From the NCBI GenBank assembly GCA_902780635.1, contig CACZGH010000006.1, positions 1 to 64,000 of the forward strand: 64,000 nucleotides of DNA. Direction: 5' to 3'. The DNA comes from an uncultured Prevotellaceae bacterium (GTDB taxonomy: Bacteria; Bacteroidota; Bacteroidia; Bacteroidales; Bacteroidaceae). A program made the translations under genes and the position numbers. The notes under the pieces were generated by a model. It had not been told where the DNA came from. It saw nothing but the letters and a program-made list of their open reading frames with translations, and ran no database searches. Positions 57,918 to 64,000 of this stretch are shown piece by piece; position 1 is the stretch's first letter, and every line of letters starts with the position of its first letter.

Positions 57918-58961
57918 TTATTGGAGCAGGTTGTCAAGTTTGTCGTACAACTCTTGAGTATTGAGGCTGCGGCCAATGATGCGATGCTGCTGGATGATAA
58001 GGTTGTCGGGCACATTCCACAGACCAAGTTTTTTCAGTGTGGCACCTTCGAAGAGTTTTCCGTCGCAGACATTGGGCCAGTTGATGGTGTCGCGGTCGAG
58101 AATGTCACGGCATCTTTTGGGGTCTACGTCGATGCAAATGCCCATCATATGGAGCTTGCCACCCGACTTACGGGCGCGGCGCTTCAGTTGGCGTTGCGTC
58201 TCTTGACTCTCATAATTCCAACTGCTCCATACATAGACCACAGCCAAGTCGTCGCCAAGGTCTTTGTCGCTCACGGTGCGTCCGTTGATATCTTTAGCGG
58301 TGAATGACGCCAGTTGTTTGCCCACAGTGGTGGTGCTCAGTTGGCGCAGTTGCTTTTGGAGCACGATCAGAGAACCGTTTTTAGGCTGTTTTTCCAGCAT
58401 CTTAGCCGAGAGAGCGGCAGCCTTGGTGTAGTCGGGCTTCAAGGTCTGTATGAAATATTTCCTCAGCAAAAACATGCCCACGGGCGACTCTGGATGGCTC
58501 GTGATGAACTCTTCTGCCGCCTTTATTGTCTCGGGAGGTGAAGCGTTGGCTGTCTGCTTGCGAAATTTGGTCATCTGCTCGTTGGCCTTGGTGCCACTCA
58601 CCTCCATCTCTTTCATGTGCGAGGCGTCGGCCTTGATCTCCACGCTCTTGCCAGGTTGGGCGAAGATGGGTTGCTCGGAAAAATTGGGAAACACCAGCAT
58701 CAGGATGGCCTCACGCTCTAACGGGCGCTCAAAGGTGAACCGCCCTCCCTGCACATGGATGGTGTCGATGCCGTCGATGTCGCCTTCGGGACCATAGACA
58801 TAAAACTCGCCTTGGTTCATGTTGAGGAAACGGCCCGAAATTTTGAAACGGCCACTCTCTACACCACACGACGAGAGCATGACAATGCAAAGAGCTGTTA
58901 GAACAAAATGAAAGAGGGTGGATGGCTTGCCTGGTATTTGTAAGGGGGAGAACATGTTCAT
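57918..58961 (-). CDS. DUF4369 / thioredoxin-like lipoprotein lacking CxxC
   Basis: A 347-residue lipoprotein (start 58961 or 58955; lipobox MLSSCGVE). Residues about 25-125 match DUF4369 (SGRFLNMNQGEFYVYGPEG, then TFERPLEREA). The C-terminal half is a thioredoxin/AhpC-like fold (VVYVWSSWNYESQETQRQLK, then NLIIQQHRIIGRSL). The redox motif that would be WxxWCxxC reads WSSWNYES, so no redox activity is expected. Such TlpA-like proteins are common in Bacteroidales. Here the protein has probably become a binding or structural one. Confidence 0.87.
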   Translation of the reverse strand: MNMFSPLQIPGKPSTLFHFVLTALCIVMLSSCGVESGRFKISGRFLNMNQGEFYVYGPEGDIDGIDTIHVQGGRFTFERPLEREAILMLVFPNFSEQPIFAQPGKSVEIKADASHMKEMEVSGTKANEQMTKFRKQTANASPPETIKAAEEFITSHPESPVGMFLLRKYFIQTLKPDYTKAAALSAKMLEKQPKNGSLIVLQKQLRQLSTTTVGKQLASFTAKDINGRTVSDKDLGDDLAVVYVWSSWNYESQETQRQLKRRARKSGGKLHMMGICIDVDPKRCRDILDRDTINWPNVCDGKLFEGATLKKLGLWNVPDNLIIQQHRIIGRSLNTQELYDKLDNLLQ

Positions 58962-59011
58962 AGCAAGACAGAGTTTGAAGGGTGAGTGCCCCGGAGAAAA
59001 ATCAAATGCAG

Positions 59012-59097
59012 TGCCGCGAGCGGGACTCGAACCCGCACAGCCATTCCTGGCCAAGGGATTTTAAGTCCCTCGTGTCTACCAATTCCACCATCACGGC
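59012..59097 (-). tRNA. tRNA-Leu (anticodon TAA)
   Basis: Read on the minus strand: acceptor arm GCCGTGA with TCGCGGC, discriminator A, D-arm GGTGGAATTGGTAGACAC, anticodon loop CTTAAAA (anticodon TAA), a long variable arm as in class II tRNAs, and T-arm GCGGGTTCGAGTCCCGC. CCA is not encoded in the DNA and must be added. Confidence 0.97.
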
Positions 59098-59172
59098 ATG
59101 GCATTTTGATAAAGTAGTGCAAAGGTAAAGTTATTTATCTGAACCTCCAACGTTTTAGCACATTTTAACAAC

Positions 59173-59742
59173 TTAGTTGACAGCCAGCACCCCAAAAGGT
59201 CCTGTCGTGTTGGCGCGGTAGCGAGTGAGTTTGTTGCCCGCTTCGCCTGACGAGATAAAACCGTTGTTGTTGAGATCGTACTGGCGATGGCATACCGAGC
59301 AGGTGGCGATACCGTTGGTGCTGAGAGAGAGTGGTTTGCTCTTGATGGGAATCGCATTGGGGTCAAAGCAGTTGGGGCATTCCAGGTCGTATGCGTAGAA
59401 GGTGGGTGGGATATTGAGTGTGCCATATCCCACGATGATGCCATTGTTGTGACCCACGATAAGGGTACGGCGTGTGTCGATGGCGTTGAGTGGTTTGCTG
59501 CTGCTCACACCGGCATTGTTGGCGAAATCGAAATAGGTGACACCCGCACGGGTGTTACGCTTCACGATACAGAAGATGCCTGGTGCTTGAGGGTTCATAG
59601 CTCCTGCCAGTGTGGCATCCTGGTGTATGGCGTTGTCTATCACCACATAGCAGGCGCCGGTGGTAAACTCGTTTTCCGACTCACCACATCCTGTCAGGAG
59701 TATGACAACCAGTGTCAGAAAGATGCTTTGAAGCCTTTTCAT
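59173..59742 (-). CDS. Lipoprotein with two Cys pairs, coupled to argH
   Basis: A 189-residue lipoprotein (lipobox LLTGCGES). The ATG at 59742 overlaps the argH stop (ATGA), so it is translated after argH. Two CxxC motifs (ECPNCFDPNA and CSVCHRQYDL) are 40-50 residues apart, close to a Rieske-like or zinc-ribbon layout. The phrase PLSLSTNGIATCSVCHRQYD to GLTRYRANTTGPFGVLAV type ending resembles Rieske-like proteins of Bacteroidetes that lack the His ligands of a true Rieske cluster. A metal site is likely; which metal cannot be told. Confidence 0.78.
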   Translation of the reverse strand: MKRLQSIFLTLVVILLTGCGESENEFTTGACYVVIDNAIHQDATLAGAMNPQAPGIFCIVKRNTRAGVTYFDFANNAGVSSSKPLNAIDTRRTLIVGHNNGIIVGYGTLNIPPTFYAYDLECPNCFDPNAIPIKSKPLSLSTNGIATCSVCHRQYDLNNNGFISSGEAGNKLTRYRANTTGPFGVLAVN

Positions 59743-61076
59743 GCCAGTAACTCTTGTTCTGCCTCTGTCATCCGCTCGAAATGGAACCCTTCGAGCGTCT
59801 GGTCCATCAGCTGTTGTATCTTGTCGTTGCAGAGACATCCTATGCTGCCCTCGTGGGTGTGGTGGATGGCTTTGTCGGGGGTAAAACGGCCGGCCTCGAT
59901 GTCAAGACCCACTTTCTTATAAGCATCGCGGAAAGGCATGCCAGAGGCAGCCAGACGATTCACCTCCTCCACGGAGAAAATGGGGTCATAGAGGGGATTG
60001 TCGAGGATATGCTCATTGACCGTCATGCGGTGGATGATGTAGGCCGTCATTTGCAGACAGTCTCTCAGTTCGCTGAAAGCGGGCAGAAACACTTCCTTGA
60101 TGATCTGCAGGTCGCGGAAGTAGCCACAGGGCAGGTTGTTCATGATGAGGGTCACCTGCTGGGGCAGGGCCTGCAACTTGTTGCTCTTGGCGCGTATCAG
60201 TTCGAAGACATCAGGATTCTTCTTGTGGGGCATGATGCTGCTGCCAGTGGTGCACTCTTTGGGCAAATGGACGAAAGAGAAATTCTGACTGTTGAACAGG
60301 CAGGCGTCGAAGGCGAGCTTGGCCAGGGTTCCGGCGATGCTTGCCATGGCAAAGGCCACGTTGCGCTCCATCTTGCCACGGCCCATCTGGGCGTAGACCA
60401 CATTGTAGGCCATCGTGTCGAAGCCGAGCAGTCGGGTGGTCATCTCTCGGTTGAGGGGGAATGAACTGCCATAGCCGGCGGCGCTGCCCAGCGGGTTGCG
60501 GTTGGTCATACGGAAGGCAGCCTGTAAGAACAGCATGTCGTCGGTCAGACTCTCGGCGTAGGCGCCAAACCACAGTCCGAACGAACTGGGCATGGCGATT
60601 TGCAGATGGGTGTAGCCTGGCATCAGCACGTCCTTGTACTGGTTGCTCTTTTGTATGAGTTCATCGAAGAGGGTTTTCACATCCTCGGCGATGTCCTTCA
60701 GTTGCTGGCGGGTAAACAATTTGAGGTCTACGAGCACCTGATCGTTACGGGAACGGCCGCTATGGATCTTCTTGCCCATGTCGCCTAAGCGGCGTGTCAG
60801 CATCAGCTCCACTTGTGAGTGCACGTCCTCCACGCCTTCTTCTATCTCAAACTCTCCACGCAGGCAGAGCGCATAGATGTCTTTCAGTTCAGTGAGCAGA
60901 AGACGGAGTTCCTCGGCTGTCAACAGTCCGATAGACTGCAGCATGGTGATATGGGCCATCGACCCTAAAACGTCATAACGAGCCAGATAAAGATCCATTT
61001 CGCGGTCGCGTCCTACCGTGAAACGCTCTATCTCACTGGTCATCTCGTAATTCTTTTCCCAAAGTTTTGTTGCCAT
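59739..61076 (-). CDS. argH: Argininosuccinate lyase
   Basis: A 445-residue cytoplasmic enzyme that splits argininosuccinate into arginine and fumarate, the last step of arginine synthesis. Typical parts: DVHSQVELMLTRRLGDMGKK, HSGRSRNDQVLVDLKLF, LMPGYTHLQIAMP, GSAAGYGSSFPLNRE and the family signature GSSIMPHKKNPDVFE with the catalytic Ser. It overlaps the lipoprotein gene downstream by four bases. A pair of GC-rich palindromes lies just upstream. Confidence 0.97.
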   Translation of the reverse strand: MATKLWEKNYEMTSEIERFTVGRDREMDLYLARYDVLGSMAHITMLQSIGLLTAEELRLLLTELKDIYALCLRGEFEIEEGVEDVHSQVELMLTRRLGDMGKKIHSGRSRNDQVLVDLKLFTRQQLKDIAEDVKTLFDELIQKSNQYKDVLMPGYTHLQIAMPSSFGLWFGAYAESLTDDMLFLQAAFRMTNRNPLGSAAGYGSSFPLNREMTTRLLGFDTMAYNVVYAQMGRGKMERNVAFAMASIAGTLAKLAFDACLFNSQNFSFVHLPKECTTGSSIMPHKKNPDVFELIRAKSNKLQALPQQVTLIMNNLPCGYFRDLQIIKEVFLPAFSELRDCLQMTAYIIHRMTVNEHILDNPLYDPIFSVEEVNRLAASGMPFRDAYKKVGLDIEAGRFTPDKAIHHTHEGSIGCLCNDKIQQLMDQTLEGFHFERMTEAEQELLA

Positions 61077-61104
61077 TATAATAATTTTAAAACTTTATTC
61101 ATTC

Positions 61105-61179
61105 CAATCCCCTCCCCTTCTGGGGAGGGCTAGGGTGGGGCTTTCAATCCCCTCCCCTTTGGGGAGGGTTAGGGTGGGG
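61105..61179. repeat. Two tandem GC-rich palindromes
   Basis: Two direct copies (61105-61140 and 61145-61179), each starting CAATCCCCTCCCCTT, with CCCTCCCC pairing to GGGGAGGG and ending TAGGGTGGGG. They differ by one base of length and two substitutions. Dispersed repeats of this form are common between genes in Prevotella-type genomes. They lie upstream of argH and may affect its leader. Confidence 0.8.
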
Positions 61180-61194
61180 TGTCAGGGTTATGTC

Positions 61195-61611
61195 TTACTC
61201 ATACGTGCCGGCGGCAATGGCATCAGCGAGCCTCTCAAGTCCCTCTTTCAGTGGCTTTGAGATCATCCCTTTGACGAAGGGGTTGAGGTCGGCTTTGATG
61301 GTGAGCCGCATCTTGCAGGTGGTGGCTGTGATTGGCAGCAACTGTACCCACAGATTGAATGGCAGGGGTGAGTTGGCCGTCTCGTATTTGATGGTCTTGG
61401 GCTCTTCACGGTCGCAGATGCGGATGGAGATGCTCCCAACGGGCGGCACACTCATCGTGATGGTGTCATTCTCAAATGTGATATCCTCACGTTTGTCCTC
61501 GGGCAGACGGTCACGCACCTGCTCACTCAGACTCAGGTCGCTCAGACGGTGGTAGACAGCCTCTTGTGAATAGGGTATCTCCCTGATGCTGCTTTCAAAT
61601 TTCGTATCCAT
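61195..61611 (-). CDS. SRPBCC-family (START-like) protein
   Basis: A 138-residue cytoplasmic protein of the SRPBCC ligand-binding fold: an initial strand ESSIREIPYSQEAVYHRLSD, strands ending ISIRICDREEPKTIKYETA and NLWVQLLPITATTCKMRL, and a long C-terminal helix (PFVKGMISKPLKEGLERLAD). It follows pyrE by 6 bp in the same direction. The ligand is unknown; this neighbour pair is common in Bacteroidales. Confidence 0.85.
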   Translation of the reverse strand: MDTKFESSIREIPYSQEAVYHRLSDLSLSEQVRDRLPEDKREDITFENDTITMSVPPVGSISIRICDREEPKTIKYETANSPLPFNLWVQLLPITATTCKMRLTIKADLNPFVKGMISKPLKEGLERLADAIAAGTYE

Positions 61612-61617
61612 TGTTTA

Positions 61618-62250
61618 TTATTTTTTCCAGTTTGCAGGGTCTTTGCGCCATCCATTCAACAATGCCACGTCACTTTCTGCGATGTAGCCAGTCTCTAGGG
61701 CCTGAGCCACCACATGCTCATAGTCAGTCAGTGTGATGAGCCGAACCTGGGCGTCTTCGAAGGCCTTCTGGGCGACGGGGAATCCGTAGGTGTATGAGGC
61801 CACCATGCCTATCACCTCGCTGCCACTTTTCCTGACGGCCTCAACAGCTTTCAGACTACTGCCTCCGGTGGAGATCAGGTCTTCCACCACCACCACTTTT
61901 GAACCCTGTGGCAGTTCGCCCTCTATCAGGTTCTCCAGACCATGGTCTTTGGGTTTATTACGGATGTAGACAAAGGGCAGGCCCAGTGCATCGGCTACCA
62001 ATGCGCCTTGTGGGATGGCGCCAGTGGCAACGCCTGCGATAACTTCAGCCTCGGGGAAATGTTCCAGGATGGCATGAGTCAATTCCAATTTCACGTAGGT
62101 GCGAAGCGCAGGGTAGGAGAGGGTCTTACGGTTGTCGCAGTAGAAGGGCGACTTCCATCCCGATGCCCATGTAAAAGGGTCGTTGGGCTGTAGTTTGATG
62201 GCTTTGATGCTCAATAATCGCTGTGCGAAGTCTTTTTTCAGAGAGTCCAT
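61618..62250 (-). CDS. pyrE: Orotate phosphoribosyltransferase
   Basis: A 210-residue enzyme that joins orotate to PRPP to form OMP in pyrimidine synthesis. The start at 62250 (MDSLKKDFAQRLLSIKAIKL) follows a promoter; upstream in-frame codons precede it. Family marks are FTWASGWKSPFYCDNR, VIAGVATGAIPQGALVADAL and the PRPP-binding VVVVEDLISTGGSSLKAVE. Lysine and Asp residues of the active site are intact. Confidence 0.96.
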   Translation of the reverse strand: MDSLKKDFAQRLLSIKAIKLQPNDPFTWASGWKSPFYCDNRKTLSYPALRTYVKLELTHAILEHFPEAEVIAGVATGAIPQGALVADALGLPFVYIRNKPKDHGLENLIEGELPQGSKVVVVEDLISTGGSSLKAVEAVRKSGSEVIGMVASYTYGFPVAQKAFEDAQVRLITLTDYEHVVAQALETGYIAESDVALLNGWRKDPANWKK

Positions 62251-62276
62251 AATCGTATTGTTTTTATTATTGACTG

Positions 62277-62284
62277 CAAAATTA
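62277..62284 (-). promoter_or_regulatory. -7 promoter element of pyrE
   Basis: Minus-strand TAATTTTG matches TAnnTTTG, 26 bp before the pyrE start. Confidence 0.65.
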
Positions 62285-62387
62285 CATAAAAATCGGGATA
62301 TAAAGGCTTGTACAGAAAAAGAAATCAAGTTTTCGACGCTGGAAAGTAAAACTTTTGTTTGGGTTGACTCAGCTTTAGTGGGTTGGC

Positions 62388-63089
62388 TTATCGTGCTACT
62401 CCCAATGACATGACACTGACTTTGAAGTCGGCATCTTGCAGCAGGGCGGTGACGCATGAGCAAATGGTGGCACCGGAGGTGACGATGTCGTCTATCACAA
62501 GGATATGTTTCCCATTCAGTTCTCTCTTGCCGGTAGCCTGAAAGGCGTTCTCCACGTTTGCCACTCTCTGCTGTTGGTTTTTCTGGGTCTGACTGCCATG
62601 AAATGACGTGCGAGCTACCGCATCGGTCACCACGGGCACCCCGGTCACCTCGCTCACGCCCCGCGCGATTTCCTCACTCTGGTTGTATCCGCGCTGCCGT
62701 TGCCTTTTGCGTTCAAGGGGCACGGGTATGATGAGGTCTATCCCATCGAAAAAGCCATGAATGGTCCATTCCTCTGCGGCCATTTTGCCCATTCTCTCGC
62801 CAATCTCAGGATGGTCGTTGTATTTCAACTGATGGATGATACGGCTCACTTCCGACCCCGCCTCATAGAAGAAAAGGGCAGCGGCCCGCTCGATGGGGAT
62901 GCGTGCCCAGAAACGGCGCGCCATCTCGTTGTCATAGGCATGCGATTCAAATCCGGTGCGGGGCAGGTGCAGGTTGCATGTGGTGCAAATCACTTCTTCG
63001 CCGATGCCCAGCCGGGCGCCGCATATCGCACATGCCTGAGGTGCGATGAGATTGATGAGCCGATGCCAAAAACTGATTTCATTTTTCAT
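62388..63089 (-). CDS. comF: ComF-family phosphoribosyltransferase-like protein
   Basis: A 233-residue ComF/GntX-type protein. The N-terminus has a four-Cys zinc-binding part (ACAICGARLG, VICTTCNLHLP). The C-terminal phosphoribosyltransferase-like fold includes LIIPVPLERKRQRQRGYNQS and the PRPP-loop ILVIDDIVTSGATICSCV. ComF proteins are needed for DNA uptake in competent bacteria, though many non-competent species have them too. The ATG at 63089 is the last of several ATGs in a heptanucleotide repeat. Confidence 0.93.
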   Translation of the reverse strand: MKNEISFWHRLINLIAPQACAICGARLGIGEEVICTTCNLHLPRTGFESHAYDNEMARRFWARIPIERAAALFFYEAGSEVSRIIHQLKYNDHPEIGERMGKMAAEEWTIHGFFDGIDLIIPVPLERKRQRQRGYNQSEEIARGVSEVTGVPVVTDAVARTSFHGSQTQKNQQQRVANVENAFQATGKRELNGKHILVIDDIVTSGATICSCVTALLQDADFKVSVMSLGVAR

Positions 63090-63115
63090 TTTTCATTTTT
63101 CATTTTTCATTTTTC
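63081..63115. repeat. Heptanucleotide tandem repeat at recX/comF junction
   Basis: Five exact ATTTTTC units on the plus strand (GAAAAAT on the minus strand), covering the recX stop codon and the comF start codon. Each unit contains an ATG on the coding strand. Confidence 0.85.
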
Positions 63116-63568
63116 ATCTTCCACGCATTGTCGGATGATGTCCATGGTGAAACCACGGCTGAGGGCAAAGCGCATCAGACGGCCGTTGGCCTCATATTCA
63201 CTCATCGCTTTCAACTGGCGGCGTTTGTTCTGGAGAAGAGGCCTCAGGATGGCGACATAATCTTCGTCAGGCACCTCGTCGAGCACCGGTTGGTAGATGT
63301 CTCTGCTGATGCGTTTCAGCATCAGTGCCTGCTCCACTTTGCGGCGGCCCCATTTGTTATATTTGATCTTGTCTTTGACAAAAAGACGGCAGTAGCGCTC
63401 ATCGTCTACATATTTCTCTTCTACGAGATACTCCATGATGCGTGCTTGCGCATCGTCGGCAAGTCCCCAGCGGCGCATCTTTTCCAACATCTCATAAGTG
63501 CAGTGCTCTGCCTGGGAGCAGAGAGTGGTCAACTTGAACAGGGCGTCTTTCTCGGTCATTTCTTTCAT
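63107..63568 (-). CDS. recX: Regulatory protein RecX
   Basis: A 153-residue RecX-family protein that binds RecA filaments and limits recombination. Family pattern: ALFKLTTLCSQAEHCTYEML, LVEEKYVDDERYCRLFVKDK and KWGRRKVEQALMLKRIS. Its start overlaps the prmC stop by four bases (ATGA). recA is not in the window. The stop codon lies inside the heptanucleotide repeat. Confidence 0.93.
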   Translation of the reverse strand: MKEMTEKDALFKLTTLCSQAEHCTYEMLEKMRRWGLADDAQARIMEYLVEEKYVDDERYCRLFVKDKIKYNKWGRRKVEQALMLKRISRDIYQPVLDEVPDEDYVAILRPLLQNKRRQLKAMSEYEANGRLMRFALSRGFTMDIIRQCVEDEK

Positions 63569-64000
63569 GGGCGGGTGGCTTGGATGAAACGTTGCTTGCC
63601 ATATGGGTCGTCATGGGTCTGGATGGCCGTAAAGCCTTTCGACGCCAGCATGGCGGTGATATCATGGAGGTAGAGAGGGTTGCACTCAAAGTAGAGTTTG
63701 CCGGCAGGACGGAGTGACACGGCTGCATAGTCGGCGATGGCGGTGTAGAAAAGCAAGGGTGCATCGTCGGGCACATAGAGGGCTTCTGCTGGTTCATAGC
63801 GGGTCACATTGGCGTGCATGGCTCCTCGCTCGTTGAGGCAGATGTAGGGCGGGTTGGAGACGATGACATCCCATTGGTGGGGCTCCTGGGCCAGATGAAG
63901 TGCGTCCTGATGTTCTACGGTGACGGCAGCACCGAGTGCGAGTGCATTGCGCTCAGTGACAGCCAGGGCATGGGGCGAGATGTCATAGGCTGTGACGGCA
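63565..64000 (-). CDS. prmC: Release factor glutamine methyltransferase PrmC (5' end outside)
   Basis: The C-terminal 144 codons of PrmC/HemK, the enzyme that methylates the GGQ glutamine of peptide release factors; the start lies beyond 64000. Visible marks are the SAM-domain strand AVTAYDISPHALAVTERNA, the catalytic NPPY in VIVSNPPYICL and the following EPAEALYVPDD. It is the first visible gene of the prmC-recX-comF run and overlaps recX by four bases. Confidence 0.95.
   Translation of the reverse strand, partial: AVTAYDISPHALAVTERNALALGAAVTVEHQDALHLAQEPHQWDVIVSNPPYICLNERGAMHANVTRYEPAEALYVPDDAPLLFYTAIADYAAVSLRPAGKLYFECNPLYLHDITAMLASKGFTAIQTHDDPYGKQRFIQATRP

Noticed and set aside
59754..60464. 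Plus-strand open frame (236 codons) opposite argH
   Set aside because: argH is intact and conserved on the minus strand; the opposite frame is a reading artefact.
63081..63115. Short regular repeat considered as a CRISPR-like array
   Set aside because: Units are seven bases with no spacers and no cas genes anywhere in the window; it is a simple tandem repeat.

Overview
The window looks like chromosomal DNA of a Bacteroidales bacterium, most likely Prevotellaceae (Prevotella sensu lato). The reasons are a SusC/SusD pair with an alpha-galactosidase, a DUF6377-type regulator, lipoproteins with Bacteroidetes-style lipoboxes, a BspA-type leucine-rich-repeat protein with a Prevotella-style C-terminal tag, a secreted S8 protease with a type IX-like C-terminal domain, and many promoters with the Bacteroidetes -7 element TAnnTTTG. 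No CRISPR array, rRNA operon, prophage or complete insertion sequence was seen. One tRNA (Leu, anticodon TAA) is present.

Layout. 1-3.2 kb: end of a secreted protein gene, an unknown coiled-coil gene, a cluster of REP-like palindromes and an AAA ATPase gene. 3.2-12 kb: a small polysaccharide utilisation locus with a membrane-bound HTH regulator divergent from GH36 alpha-galactosidase, SusC and SusD. 12.2-12.6 kb: Hsp20. 12.8-26.3 kb: a two-component system (REC-Fis regulator and short histidine kinase) divergent from a tripartite exporter (TolC, HlyD-type adaptor, three FtsX-type permeases, one ATPase). A AAA ATPase gene with its own promoter sits inside this exporter locus. The same 44-bp motif lies in front of both exporter segments and is a strong candidate binding site for the regulator. 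26.5-41.2 kb: mixed secreted, envelope and metabolic genes: a glycan-binding-like protein, DUF6398, an S8 protease, a BlaI/M56 pair with palindromic operators, a NUDIX-aldose epimerase fusion, a rhodanese-metallo-beta-lactamase lipoprotein, an LD-carboxypeptidase, a repeat lipoprotein, an LRR protein, a tandem SGNH esterase and a double SH3b protein.

41.3-53.7 kb is the most unusual part. Six tightly packed co-directional genes encode a giant SEDS (FtsW/RodA-like) protein with an N-terminal extracytoplasmic domain, a soluble GTPase-like P-loop protein, a membrane protein joining a cytoplasmic N-terminal domain to a penicillin-binding-protein-like transpeptidase, a membrane-anchored GTPase-like protein, and two single-pass membrane proteins. 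Together they look like an accessory peptidoglycan or glycan polymerase/transpeptidase pair placed under control of two P-loop NTPases. I do not recognise this as a described system.

53.8-55.5 kb: a four-gene overlapping sigma-factor cassette (DUF6249, sigma-70, putative membrane anti-sigma factor, lipoprotein). 55.8-64 kb: mostly conserved genes on the minus strand: a lipocalin-like lipoprotein, the ComM/YifB ATPase, a DUF4369/thioredoxin-like lipoprotein, tRNA-Leu, a Cys-rich lipoprotein coupled to argH, an SRPBCC protein, pyrE, comF, recX and prmC (cut by the window end).
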